Part shown: one piece after another, positions 20,618 to 32,388 of the stretch
Numbering within the stretch: position 1 is the first letter of the stretch
Layout of the letters: each line of letters begins with the position of its first letter
Assembly (NCBI GenBank): GCA_013420905.1
Contig: JAAXNY010000008.1
Span: 2,976,001 to 3,040,000, forward strand
DNA from: Collybia mongolica
Lineage: Eukaryota > Basidiomycota > Agaricomycetes > Agaricales > Clitocybaceae
Length of the DNA stretch: 64,000 nucleotides
Direction of reading: 5' to 3'
The notes under the pieces: generated by a model
The model's input: the letters and a program-made list of their open reading frames with translations, nothing else
Database searches by the model: none
What the model was told of the DNA's origin: nothing
Program-made: the position numbers and the translations under genes

Positions 20618-21359
20618 TATTACAGGCTCTCCTAGCATGCAAATCTTTGCCAGAAGGCAAATGCAATGTATGTGCCAAATGGGAGGCTTGCTGGCATTGC
20701 CAAGATTGTCATAGGGGCCGGATGATGTGCTGTGGGTGTTCCCAACATTACCATCAGGACAATCAGTTGCATCGCATTCAGTATTGGACTGGGGAGTATT
20801 TCTGGGATGCGGCACTCTGGGAGGTGGGTGTCTACATGTTGGTTCAACATCAAAATGGGGCACCAATATGTGAGGCCTTAAAGATGCAGATGCACACTCT
20901 AAACATGTTAGAAGAAAGTACTGATATTGCTGAGGAGCAAAAGGCATCTGAGGCACCAGCTGGAAATCCAAAATCAGCATCAGCATCAGCATCAGCAACT
21001 CAGTATCACAGGGTCTCGGATTGGATGGATTTACCATCATGGCAAAGAGAAGATCATGATAATGAGGCAGATAGAGACGCTATGCTCAAAGAGGATGATG
21101 AAGCACACATAGTGGAAGATGAGTTGGATTTCCTTGTACCTGTTGTGCCAGATGTGGCCAAGGACCTGGCAACGGTCAATCTGGCATCCAAAAATGCGGC
21201 CAGACAGCCACCTTGCCAAGATGCTCAGCATATTCATTGGACATTGTGATAATTTGTATGTTCCTCAATTATTCACAGGTTTCTCAGTATTGCAGTTTGT
21301 GATTTTAACTCCTGAAGATGAAGCCCAGAAAGCAAAACCCAAGAACAAACAAAAACTGC

Positions 21360-22821
21360 GCAACCCAAGCTGTAGGCTTGGGAAACTCGTATCGCCTGTC
21401 GTGGAGGCCTGGTCTAACCTTGGCCTCTCCTCCCTGGATTTAGACCATGTCCACCCACTCAACCAACCAGGCATGCGCCCCAAGGACTTGTTCCCTGATT
21501 GCATAGTCTATGATATCGTCACCCCCCCACCCAAGGGCAGTGATCACTGCGAGGATTTCATGAAGGACCACATCACATCACTGAAGAGCGCTGTCAATGA
21601 GGCCTCTCACTCCCCATGGAGCATCTGCATTGTCACTGATGCATCTACTCCCCCCCCTCCCATGCAGTCAGTTGCGGTCTACTGTGTCTGGCATGCCAGG
21701 GTCCTATATGAGGACTGGTACGCTACCAGCCTCTCTATGTCTGATGATGCCAAGCTGTGAGCAATTGCGGAAGGCGTCCGACAGGCAGCTGACATCGGAC
21801 TAGAGGACATCCATGATGTCCATATCTTCTCTGACTCCACCAACACCCTTAGGCATTCCCTCGACACATCTCACCACTCAGGTCAAGCGTCCACCCTCAA
21901 AGTGTGCAATGTGCTGCTGCCTTGGCTGCAGCTCTGCGCCATCCACAAGATACACCTCCACCACATTACAAATGGAGTGGAGGTTGAAGACCACCAACTG
22001 GCACACATCAGTGCCGTCTCGACTTGTGTTGAGGCAGGTGGAGCACCGGTTATCTCTGCTGACTTCACACGATGCGAAGCAGTCACACACATGCTTGACG
22101 GCTGGAAGTCTCTCTTCTAGTCCAAGAAGTATATTGGCTCCAGCTTCCTGATGCTCTATGCAAAAAAGGACACCCCACTCACTCTGACCCATGTAAACAA
22201 TGGGTGCGTGGATGCGCAAGACCAGTCACAGCCATGCTTTGACCACCTGCATGGTGCAATGCATCACTGGACATGCTCCAATTGGGGTGTTCCAGTCCCA
22301 ATTCTTCAAAGAGGAATCTGTCTCCTGTAGGTGCAGTGCTCCCCTGGAAACCATACAACACGTCCTATATGACTGTCCATGACATGGACAGGAAGACAAG
22401 CCCAGCCGTCAGCTGCGTTATGTGTGGCTGGTTGACTTCCTCTCGGAGAATGAGAGCGCTTTTGTGTTTGATGTTCCCTAGTCCTAAACAGGCTAGGGGC
22501 GGTACTCAGTGTTCTAAGTGACAGCTATAGGGAGCTCCCTGCCCGAATATGCAAACCTGGATAATTGGTGGACTTGAAGCCACCACCCGCTGTGGGGCAC
22601 TGCAGTGGGGGGCCTACCCCCTGGCATAGATTGGCCCTTCTGGCCTGTGTACAATGAGCTCCGGCTCCATTCGCTAGTCCGACCCCAGTCAGGCGAGCAT
22701 CCCAGCTCCGCGGCGCTTTGTCTTCTGCCCCCCCTCCCCACTCCTCTAATTACTACTTGTAGTGACCAGCGCATGTATTAGGTACAGTTGGTATATAAAA
22801 TGTTGAACAAAAAAAAAAAAA
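21360..22821 (+). mobile_element. 5'-truncated LINE with 16-base target duplication
   Basis: The fragment begins at 21360 and ends in a run of A (about 22809-22821). It is flanked by AACAAACAAAAACTGC (21344-21359 and 22822-22837). It encodes the C-terminal part of a non-LTR polyprotein: an RNase H domain (CIVTDAST start, later HIFSDSTNT) and, further on, a C-x-C...ETIQHVLYDC zinc-knuckle typical of the LINE ORF2 tail. Several stops interrupt it. Poly(A), 5' truncation and a long target duplication are the signature of target-primed reverse transcription. Confidence 0.92.
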
Positions 22822-22955
22822 AACAAACAAAAACTGCAGTCAGCAAGAAAGAAAATGCCAACACCCAGGCCTACCCCTGTGAAACAATCATCCAAACACA
22901 AGGCATCCCAGATGGCCATCCAGATGAAAGTGATAAGTTGGAGGACACTAGTAAG

Positions 22956-23907
22956 TAGACTGTCCAGGGTCCAGTCTGGGCCAGGTCCAACCTCTTTTTG
23001 CTGGCCCTGAGGGCTGGTCCACCTATTGACTGGCCCTGGCCCCCCCCAAAGAGGGCCAGGGCTGGGCCGGGCCGGTCCAGGGTTGGCCCTGGGTCAGACA
23101 GGGCCAATTGTAAGAAAATGTGAAATTTCATTCCAGAGGCCAGATATATACATTACTTTCCACTACTGGAGGTATTACCAAAATCTCTTTGCTTGGTGAG
23201 TGGGGCCACTCCATGTCTTCTGCATCCTTAAGGTTTCTGTCACTGCCCACAGCATGTCCACCTGGTAATGTAGCCTGTTGTGGAAATTGCATATGAGTCT
23301 GGCGTTTTTCCTTCAATCCCTCATTTGATGGGTGTTTAGTATTCCCTGCATCCTATATTTAATATCAAGTCATATGCCAGACATTTCAAATCACATACCA
23401 TTCATCCTTGTTCTTGCATTTTGGTGCTGAGTGATTGTTTCAGGGTAATCACCAATCTCTGCCCATTTTGCCTGCTTCTTTGGCCAGCTGCCTTGTACAA
23501 TTAATTGTGGGTCCAGTTTGTTGTGCTCATATTGGGGAGGCATTACAAAAGCACTAAGATGATTAATGGCAGTGATAATTGATGAAGCTGCAGTGGGATG
23601 CCCTCGAAAAAATATTCCCACCCATCTAGTATTACTTAATATTAATATTAATCTGATAAATATTTTGTTTATTAAAGTGCTCAACTTTGACTCAGTGTCC
23701 AAACATCTCATCAAAACTTTCCTCCTCACACCAAAATATGGGGGGTCATCCTGGTCCAACCTGAGGGCCAGGGCCAACTGAGTGCTGGCCCTGGCCTTCC
23801 TCAAAGGGGCCGGTCTGCTCAGATGCTGACCCTGGCCCCTGGCCCTTGGGGTCAGCCCCAGGTCAGCCCAGGTCCAAGAGGTCCTGGCTCAGACTGTGGA
23901 CAGTCTA
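22956..23907. mobile_element. Non-autonomous hAT-type element in gene D
   Basis: Perfect 8-base duplication CTAGTAAG (22948-22955 and 23908-23915). Ends are inverted repeats starting TAGACTGTCCA with scattered mismatches beyond. Subterminal regions are dense in GGCCAGGG/CCCTGGCC motifs, as in many hAT elements. No convincing transposase is seen inside; a short minus-strand frame at 23391-23804 is unassigned. Confidence 0.85.
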
Positions 23908-25410
23908 CTAGTAAGAAGACTAAAGCTGCCAAAGCCTTGAAATGCAAGAAGAAAAGAAAGCAGATGTCAGTGACTTAGAAGATGATGGACCTAAAAGAGC
24001 TATGGAGCTGATTACTGTATATGTTCATGTTGTTACACAGCCCTGTTGTCCAAAGGGAAAACCTACCATCAAGAAATTGGGACCCTTTTTTCTCAAGCCT
24101 GACACAACAACCTTCCCACAGTACATCACTCTGATTGCAAGGACTGCTGACATTCTCTCTTCAAGTGTGATTGTTAATAAGTTGAATGGAAATTTGATGC
24201 ACCCAAGAATGATTTAACCAAGCCACTATTGTCTGACACTGGTTACAAGGCAATGCTCAAGATGCATGCAAAGAAGGTTGAGAAGAAACAGACACCTGCG
24301 ATTATGGTTTGCATGCCTCCTGGAAAGCACCTACAGGTACTGTGTCACCATATCTTGTCATGCTGATCATCAGAGTACATCATTTATCTCCTCTAGGTTG
24401 ACTATGATGATGATACGGCTGACTATAACAAGGATGCAGGCCTCATTGGCAACTCTATTCATATTCAGAAGGTATATTGTATGAGTCTTCTACCTTTCAA
24501 TCTTCTAAACCATCATATACCACGGGAAAATCTAATGAAGTTGTTGGCCACATATCTTGACCAGCTAAAGGAGAAATACAAGATTGGAGGCAACCCTTGG
24601 TTCCCCACAATGCACATATACTCAAAAGATGGTTGCTTTTGGGAACTGAATGAGGTATGGTTGCAATTATGGGCCAAACACTTGGTACATGTTGAATATC
24701 TGAGCTGTCAATACTACTAATGAGGTAAACCAGCAAGATAATGAGGCAACACTCAAGGAACTCCCCAATTCTGTATATTTTTCTGAGTCTCAGTGAATCA
24801 AGAAAGTTCCTGGCAATGAACTGCCCAGTGCTGGTATATCACCCTCCACAATACAAGCACCTCCAGTATACTACCCTTACCAAGCCACTCAATACCCACC
24901 AATGCCTGGTTTCTACCCAGCACCACCTCTTCAACTGGCCAACCCACTTTACACCTTCCTACAAGCTCTACAGCACCCACAACCTATGCATTTTCCACCA
25001 CCTGCCAACACATGGGCTCTTCAACTTCCTGTCAATGACCCCCCTTCAATGCCACCATGAAAATTCAAACTACCATGACCCTGTTTGCTTGAGGAATTTT
25101 GCTTCATATTCAATATCTCTAACCATGATGTGATGTGCCTGGAGAAACTTGAAGTTATCCCTGGTAACCAAGGTGTTGAGAAGCTGGGAGAGAAGCATTG
25201 GGAAGCTGTGGGTTTTACCAAGCTGTTGCAGGGAAGGTTCCTCAAAGCTCATGCTGAGTTTATTACTGCAGCAAAAATTGGTACCTGGGTTTGATGTGTC
25301 ATGATTTTTGTGTCTCCTGCTCAATACTTATCATGCTATATGCATTGTTTTGTTATTCTGCTCCTGTACATCAATATGTGTTTTGCTAGTTTGAATTAAA
25401 ATTGTAATTA

Positions 25411-26560
25411 TTATTCAAATATATACCCTGTGTATTGAAACCAACCCTGTGCTAAGTCACCTGTTATGCAGGCACAAGCTTTGAGGATAGCCATCTCAGA
25501 ATCTTCTTCTTCTCTATTGATTGCACCATGATAATGTAAGTGTGCCTTCACTAGCAGAGTAAAGATGATTAGTAGCATCACAGGAAACCCTAGTAGATCA
25601 CATACAAGTGCTAAAAGATTCCTCAATGGGGTTCAAATCAGGTGAGTAGGGTGGGAGATAGAATATCAAACAGCCTGTAAGCAGTGATTGAATAAACATT
25701 TGTCAAGAGAGATAACCCAGCAGCTTACTGGCAGCTTGGACAAGGTCCACAAGATCATCACTGTGATGGATTCTACAGTTATCAAGAACCAGTATGCTTT
25801 GTAATCCTGGCCAAGTATTCATCTGTGGAAGCTAACAGTGGAGGGATGTATTGAGACAGTAGTATATGAATGTAGCTCACCACCTGCTCCTGGACAAAGT
25901 CATAGAAATCAGCAGTAGTCAGAGAGCCAACTACAACTTGAGTGGCTATATCCATTGTTTGCTGTAATTGCAGCCACCAGTGAATAGCATTCACCATGAA
26001 CAAAGTGAGCAAATATTGGTGCCCTTTCTCCAATTAGTGCCATCCCATAATGCTGCTCAGTATCATGATCATCCTTGCTGACTTTATCAACACACACAAA
26101 TTCTTCAGCAGTACCTCCAGAGTAATCTTGGATATCTTGTCTAAATTCAGCTTGGGGGATTTTGTCATGTTCCTCTGCCAGTTTATGGAGTAGTTTTTGA
26201 GATAAGCTGGAATTACTGATATCACACTGAAGCACTGATTTCAAGATTGCAACATTGTGATGGATTGCAAGCCACCAGATAAGTTCATCAAGATATGTAT
26301 TGGAATCCACTTGATATATTTCTTTGACAGCAGTAAGAACTTGTGGAATTATAATGTGCCTGCAACTGCAAAGAGGAGAGGGAGGTTTAGTAACTGTGCT
26401 GAGGTCAGTAAAAAGCAATTTCCATTGCAGGAGGCTGCAAGAGGAGATGCCAAGTGTGTCACATATGTCTTCTTTTTCTCATCCACATTCCCAGAGCTGT
26501 AAAGTACATTCTTTGATGTTGCAGCTTATCTGACAGTATACCATAGCAAAGTAAATGTAG
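25411..26560 (-). pseudogene. Decayed DDE transposase (Tc1/mariner-IS630 type)
   Basis: On the minus strand, in several frames: an N-terminal helix-turn-helix part (NIKECTLQLWECG, near 26520), LTAVKEIYQVDSNTYLDEL, the first catalytic Asp in FVCVDKVSKDD (near 26090), SLVAAITANN, the second Asp in LVLDNCRIHH (near 25770) and the Glu in YSPDLNPIEE (near 25630), ending DLAQGWFQYTGYIFE at 25411. The triad and motif order fit the superfamily of DDE enzymes related to Tc1/mariner. In the first motif the residue after Asp is Lys where Glu is usual. Multiple frameshifts make it inactive. Terminal repeats could not be matched; CAGTGCTTCCAAAAACC next to a TA (near 26675, minus strand) may be one end. 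Confidence 0.75.
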
Positions 26561-26699
26561 TTTAGAACCAAGGAGCATGCATTAACATGTCTCCATGCAC
26601 TGATTTCTATTTTGGGATGATGTTTCAATCTTGAAAAAAAAAATGACATTGCCAAGGTTTTTGGAAGCACTGTAACTCAAGATTATAGTATTAAATGCA

Positions 26700-27005
26700 G
26701 CCCATGTTAGCAGTTGCCTTTTTTGTTCAAAATCTGTGTGTTGGCTAATTTTGATTCTTACAGTTAGAAAAATATTTCCATGACTACAAAGTCTTACTGA
26801 TGTGATTCAAGATGTTTACTGATCATGTTCTAATGAATTCTTGGAATACTCCAAAATTACTAACTGTGGGAAAAACAATACTGGATGTTGTTGGATACAC
26901 TGAAATTTCCCTGCAAACCCAGGAAGATGAATGAGTTACATGCACCAGTGTTGGGGCTGGTGGCAAGGTTGGGGCAGGATGTTGGAACATCATTGCTGGC
27001 ATCTT
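26700..27005. other. No gene recognised
   Basis: AT-rich sequence between the transposase relic and the second hAT copy. I see no coding or structured feature. Confidence 0.4.
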
Positions 27006-27694
27006 TAGGCTATAGCATGGGTACTCCCGCAGGTATGACAAGGTTGACCTGTACCCGTACCCACACGGGTAGCAACCCATCAACCCACGGGTAGAATCAG
27101 AGCGGGTATGGGTGGGTAGCAATGGGTTAGGGTTCCTGCGTGGGTTTTTGCAGTAGACAAAAACATATAGTAAAACTAAGCTCGAATCCTTAACAGTTCC
27201 CCCAGCTTCTCTAGTTCAATTTTCCCCTGGATTTCGTCCAGTAAAGCAATGGCCTTAACATCTCAACAGTAATTCTGGCCATGGACCACATCAACACGTA
27301 CTTCACCAACGCAATCAAGCGAACTAGTGGCAACAACCCAGCAATCCAAGCAGCCATGAGAATTGCAAAGAAGACACTTAATCGTTATTATTCACTCACG
27401 GACACTTCAGAAACTTACTGGATTGCTATAGGTGAGTCTTCTTTATTCTATGATCACTCAATTGCTGATCATTGTCTCGTTTCAGTTCTACATCCTCAAC
27501 ACAAGCTCACGTACTTTAAACATGTGTGGTCAGGAACCATGCGCTATCTACAATATGGGTTGAGTATGGGATACAAAGATCTGGCAGCACTATCTATGGT
27601 ATGGGTTGAGTACGGGTTACGGGTTACTAGAGTATGACCTGTACCCTAACCTGTGGGTACCTGTACCTGCAACCCGTACCCATTCTATAGCCTA
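27006..27694 (+). mobile_element. Non-autonomous hAT element, copy 2
   Basis: Same family as 12484-13185, opposite orientation. Terminal repeats begin TAGGCTATAG; the 8-base target duplication GGCATCTT is perfect (26998-27005 and 27695-27702). The interior 27281-27637 repeats the hAT transposase fragment, including the intron-like GTGAGT...TTTCAG segment. The two copies differ at scattered positions. Confidence 0.92.
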
Positions 27695-27729
27695 GGCATC
27701 TTGGGAGGAGCATGGGTTGTTGGCAGTGT

Positions 27730-28232
27730 GGGTCAGGTAGGTGTCAGGTGTCAGAATGGCTGGAAATAGTGCCACCTTACTGGTGCAATTGTCATCACAC
27801 AGTGTTGCTGCTTCATACTATTCCTTGGGTTTGTCATCCTTTGGCTGACCTAGCATCATTGTTGTGACCTGGTCTTGAATTGTGTGGTTGAGCCCCCAAG
27901 AGTACTTTATCACAATGACAAGCCTGTCTGTATACCCCATGCTCTCAATGAGGTCTCAGAATTCATTAGTGTACTTATCTACTGAGTGCTGTCCTTGGTG
28001 GTACTTATTGAATTTCCAGTTGCATATGTGCATGTTGTCCCTCATTTTGCACACAGAATGCTTTCTTGAAGTTGGTGACAGTAGTTGGTGGGTTCTTAGT
28101 TACACTTAGTTGGGATACAAGTATGGACAGTTGATCAGTCAGTTTCCAAAGCAATTCTGCTTGGAGTGCAACAGTTTTGCAAAGTAATTCAATGTCACTT
28201 TCCAGCAATCTGATGTGGTGGTCTTGATTCAT
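27730..28232 (-). pseudogene. Gypsy Gag remnant
   Basis: A frame starting at 28232 (MNQDHHIRLLESDIELLC) has a coiled-coil-like N-terminus; downstream, in broken frames, are KAFCVQNEG, then VDKYTNEF, LIESMGYTDRLVIVIKY and GLNHTIQDQVTTM (to about 27830), which follow the order of the retrotransposon gag capsid domain. No protease or reverse transcriptase is adjacent. Confidence 0.6.
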
Positions 28233-28502
28233 GCTATTTTATGATATGTTGGTTGATCAGTACATTAAAAGATCAAGAAGCGTCAATATGAATTGGACGG
28301 ATCGGACCGCCCCACCGATCCCTCGTGATCGATGTCCACCCAATTAGGCTAATCAAGGCTCCGATCTGTTCGGTGATTTTCAGACAATTCGTCGCTCTCC
28401 AACATTCCAACGTCAACGTCAACGACCATAACGACGACAACCACAACAACAACAACGACAACGACGACGACGGCGACCGAGAGCCCAACGGCAACGACCA
28501 CA

Positions 28503-31500
28503 ATGCACGGGCCATCCAGCGTGCTCGACCCTACAACACAAACGCAAACGCTCTACATCCCATTTGCTTCCCCTCCAACGCCCTCGCCGTCGCCCGTCCC
28601 GTCTGCAAGCCACGGCTCTGGCCCTACCAACCCCAACCCCAACCCCAGCACCAGCACCAGCGCCAATAATCCCAACCCCAGCGCTCACCCCAGGAATCCT
28701 AACAACCCCAACAACGTCGATCCCACACCAGCCCGGCGCGCTTTCCTCACGAGCATCCTCGTCTCCTGTACCCCCGGCGAGCTGCACTTCCTCTCCACAG
28801 CCCTCGCCCCCCTCCTCGCCGCCCACCCCCCACTCTCCCGCGTCCGCCCACGCCCGCGGGACGCACTCACGGCCCTCCCGCCTGAGCTCGGCCTGCACAT
28901 TCTCCTGTGCGTCGACGACCCGCGCACCCTCGCCCGCGCGGGCACCGTGTGTCGTTCGTGGCGTGCACTGGCGGCGGATGAGGCTGTGTGGCGCCGGCTG
29001 TGTATGATGTGGGGGTTCATGGACGATGAGGCGGAGTTTAATGATGGGGGAGAGGGGGAGGGGGAGGAGTCGGTAGAGGAGATGGAGGCGTTCACGGTGG
29101 ACCCTGCGCTCGAGTGGCTCGTTGCGGCGTCGAGGAGGAAGGCCGCTGCTGGCCCCGGGCCTCAGGCTGGCAAGCACAGAGGGAAGGAGACGGAGCGCCC
29201 GCTGTTCTCGTACCGGGCGCATTTCAGGAGGAATTATGTCATTTGTGGGTGGTTGTTCTTACGATGCACTACGCCTACTGACTAGTAACAAAACTATGCG
29301 TATCTATAGCGATGAACTGGAGGCACGGCGGACGCTTGCTGCGCTCACACGAGCTGCCCACGCTCTCCGCCGCCGCAGCCCACGTCGTGCCCCCGCTGCT
29401 TCCACCCCCGCCCCTCGCCGGCGCACAGCACCTCCAACTGCACTACCCTCCGCACCAGCACCAGCCGCCCGCTCCCGCCAACCCCTACACCCACATCCAC
29501 ACCTACAACGGCCCCTACGCCGGCATCCACGCCCTGCCCACGATAGAGACACAGCCCCCCGACAACGGCGTGGTGACGTCGCTCGCGATCGACCGCGAGT
29601 GGGTCGTCGTCGGGCTCGCGTCGTCGCGCATACATGTGTTCAGTGCCCACACGGGCGTGCTGGCGCGGACGCTGGTGGGGCATGAGGCGGGCGTGTGGGG
29701 CGTGTGTTTGGTCAGTGCTGGGGGGGAGCCGGGTGTGCGGCGTGGGGTGTGGAGTGTGGAATCGGAGGGGGAGCTGAAAAGTGGAGAAGGGGTGGGAACG
29801 AAGAGTAGGAAAGGGAAGGGGAAAGCACGTCGGGAGGGGCGGGATGCAAAGGGGAAGGGGAAGGGAAAAGGCGCGGGGGGTTCGAAGAAGGGGGAGCCAG
29901 ATGGTCAGACACGTGGGACTGGGCGAGAGGGGGGAGACGGGGTCGGGTACTTGGACCACCTCGTCCCGCCAAGCTTGAGGATGGCGCTGGGGCTCGAGCC
30001 GGATGTGAATGCGGATTCGGCGTCGACGTCGGGATCGGGATCAGGGTCGGGGAGCGAGAGCTCGGGTGCAAGCACGGACGGAAGGCGGAGGACGGACGGC
30101 GGGGTAGGAGGGCGGGGGGTCGTCGATGAAGATGCGGAGGAGGGGTCTGGGTCCATGCGGTGGGATAGAGGACCGGGAAAGAGAGACAGGGGTGGAGCAA
30201 GTGGAAACAGAAGACACGAAGTGGGGGATGATGCGCAAGATGCAACGACGACGGAGGAGGTCAAGGCAGGGCCTGCCTACGCCCCGGAGCGCGCGTCAGA
30301 CCCTGCGTTCGCGTCAGTGGGGTGGGGCCAGCCTGGTGCGCTCGTGGTGAGCGGGGGGTGCGACAAGGTGGTCAAGGTGTGGGATGTGCGATCTGGGTGG
30401 GTCGTTTTTTAATGCCTCGGGGTGTTTCCGTTTGCTGATTTATGCGTTCCTTTTCCTCTCCCCCGCCCCCCCCCCCCCCCCCGGCCCCTCCCCCGTGCCC
30501 AGGCACTGTATATACACGCTCCGCGGACACACGGCGACGATCCGGTGCCTGCGCGTGCTGCACGGGCGGGCGGTGGCGGTGAGCGGCTCGCGCGACGGGA
30601 CGCTGCGCGTGTGGGACGTGCGCCGGGGGGCGCCGCTGCGGGTGCTGCGGGGGCATACAGGGAGCGTGCGGTGCGTGGACGTGAATGGGCGGCGGGCGGT
30701 GAGCGGGAGCTATGATACGACTGCGCGGGTGGGTTTTTCCCCCTCTTTCATGCATTTTTTTCCTGTCGCCTGTGGGCGGGGGTTTGAGGATGTGTGCTGA
30801 TGCGTTTTTTTTCGTTGTTTTTTTTGGTGACCTTTTTGGGTGGTTTTTCTTTGTTGGGTTTGGTGGGGGGTAGATATGGGACGTGGACACGGGCGAGTGT
30901 CTGTTTGTGCTGCGCGGGCATTTTCACCAGATATATGCGGTGGCGTTTGATGGGGTACGGGTTGCGACGGGAGGGCTGGACACGACTGTGCGGGTGTGGG
31001 ATGCGGAAACGGGGTGAGTTTATTCTTTTCTGGTTCCCCCCAACCCCCCCACACGTAGAGCATTAACCGTAACGCTCCTGCACACAGGACATGCACGGCG
31101 CTGCTGCAGGGCCACTCGGCGCTCGTGTGCCAGCTGCAGCTCGCGCGCGATGTGCTCGTGACGGGCGGCTCCGACGGGCGCGTGGTGACGTTCGCGCTGG
31201 GCACGCTGCGCGCGGCGCACCGCGTGCTGGCACATGACGCGAGTGTGACGGCGCTGCAGCGCCGCGGGGGCGTGCTCGTGACGGGGGGGAATGACGGGCG
31301 CGTGCGGGTGTGGGAGGCCGGTGCCGGGGCGGGGGCGGACGGTGGGGCGGGGCGGGAGTACGTGAGTGTGGGCACGAGTATGGGTGCTGGGGTGGGTGTG
31401 GGCGGGAGCGTCGGGGTGGTGGATACGGGCGTTTTGGTGAGTGCGGCGGCGGCGGGGGGGGAGGGGGAGGTGGGGGGGCGGTTCGTGCGGGATATGTGGG

Positions 31501-31628
31501 AGGGGGAGTGTGTGTGGAAGGTGGCGGTTGCGAGGGGTGGGGGGGCGTGTGCGGTTATGGGGCGGCGGGCGGGGAAGACGGTCATGGAGGTGTGGAGCTT
31601 TAGGCTGGAGGAGGGGGGTGGGGGGTGA
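28503..31628 (+). CDS. F-box/WD40-repeat protein (Cdc4/Fbxw-type SCF substrate receptor)
   Basis: Exons 28503-29244, 29310-30396, 30503-30728, 30874-31013 and 31088-31628 join with GT-AG introns into 911 codons without a stop. Residues about 122-170 form an F-box (LPPELGLHILLCVDD, then VCRSWRALAADEAVWRRL), which binds Skp1. WD40 repeats begin near residue 333 (VTSLAIDREWVVVGLASSRI) and include VVKVWDVRSG, SGSRDGTLRVWDV, SGSYDTTARIWDVDTG, TGGLDTTVRVWDAETG and TGGNDGRVRVWEAG. Such proteins hold phosphorylated substrates for ubiquitination by an SCF ligase. A low-complexity stretch of about 190 residues (Gly/Lys/Ser/Asp-rich, 29712-30270) sits between the first two blades, and another Gly-rich loop (31315-31490) interrupts the last. 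The N-terminus is Pro/Asn/Ser-rich. The specific substrate is not inferable. Confidence 0.9.
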
Positions 31629-32388
31629 GCGGGAAGGGGAAGGGGGGAAGGGTGTTTTGTGGTATTGTTATTGAATCTTCTTTTTTTTTTTTTTACTTTG
31701 GTGCTTTGGTGGTGGGCTGTAGGGTTATATATATGGTAGGATATTGATCTGTAGTGTAGTGTAGTTTAGTAGTGTAGTAGTGTAATGCGTAATGTGTTTT
31801 GAAGATGGGCCTGACCATGGGGTGGGGGTTGTGTGCTTGGATTAAGATTGCGTTCCCTTCCTCATGGGTGATTTCTTAAATAGGAAATGCTGTATCACTG
31901 TTTGGCGGTTGTCCTCTCTAAGACGTCTTGTCTTTCGGTTGGAACCTAAATAGCCCCTGTCGCTTGCACACAGGGCATACATGGCCGCTGCTTTCGAGGC
32001 TCATCGCTTTTGTGTACCGGCTGTAGTTGGGCTGTTAGCTTAAGCTCGGACAGGCACGCGCTGAGAAAGTGTGGCGGCTGCGTTGCGTGCTTAGGTTGTA
32101 CTTTCGATCGGATCGTCGATTCGAATTTCGTTGCACATTTTTATTGTTATTAGGTAATTAGGGGATCAGGCAACATGATGCTGAAGCTCAGGACTGACAT
32201 GGCCTGGTAGAGCGCGACTACTTGAGCGAGATTTATACTTTCTCTATTAGTCCTGGTGGGGGGCGTTTCGGACCCTTGTGGGTAGGCCTGGGGCGGCTGT
32301 GGCCTCTAGCTATAGTCGTTGTGATTGCGGGGCGAGGACGCTAATTTTAATGCTGGTGAGTTGCCCGTGCGGACACGACGCTCACCGG
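31629..32388. other. 3' region between convergent genes
   Basis: Holds the 3' flank of the F-box gene, with a poly-T run at 31681-31694 and GTAGTGTAGT repeats near 31755. The rest shows no recognised feature. The next gene is convergent. Confidence 0.4.

Larger units (their letters stand above)
18636..21249 (+). pseudogene. KDZ-associated CxC2 cysteine-cluster gene, split by a Tc1 element
   Basis: Exon 1 is 18636-18914 (starts MSHPPAKKRCIKKN); exon 2 begins 18962, is interrupted at 19009 by the Tc1 element and resumes at 20620. Removing the element and one TA restores frame across the junction (HAKHWEGI then LQALLACKSLP). The following region has paired cysteines and histidines (CNVCAKWEACWHCQDC, MCCGCSQHYH) and then YWTGEYFWDAALWEVGVYML, the pattern of the CxC2 cluster found N-terminal to Kyakuja-Dileera-Zisupton (KDZ) transposases. 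The KDZ catalytic domain is absent: the frame instead runs through an Ala/Ser-rich and acidic segment to a stop at 21249. So this is a relic or a domesticated-type CxC2-only gene, inactivated here by the insertion. Confidence 0.7.
21270..25294 (+). pseudogene. Decayed expansion-family gene (gene D), split by a LINE and a hAT element
   Basis: Recognisable pieces in order: LTPEDEAQKAKPKNKQ up to 21359; after the LINE, AVSKKENANTQ and DESDKLEDTSK (22838-22955); after the hAT element, MELITVYVHVVTQP and FFLKPDTTTFPQYI followed by ADILSSSVIVNKL (about 24000-24190); VEWKFDAPKND in a shifted frame; a Pro-rich linker (24830-25020); and LEKLEVIPGNQGVEKLG to a stop at 25294. The order matches a hypothetical family that I know as multiplied in Agaricomycetes, without known function. 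At least two frameshifts plus two insertions make this copy a pseudogene. Confidence 0.6.

Noticed and set aside
21360..22821. RNase H frame as part of the KDZ or gene D protein
   Set aside because: Bounded by a 16-base duplication and poly(A); it is an inserted LINE.
28419..29222. Long minus-strand frame of Arg/Gly/Ala-rich sequence
   Set aside because: Antisense shadow of the GC-rich F-box/WD40 first exon; the plus strand has clear domains and splice sites.
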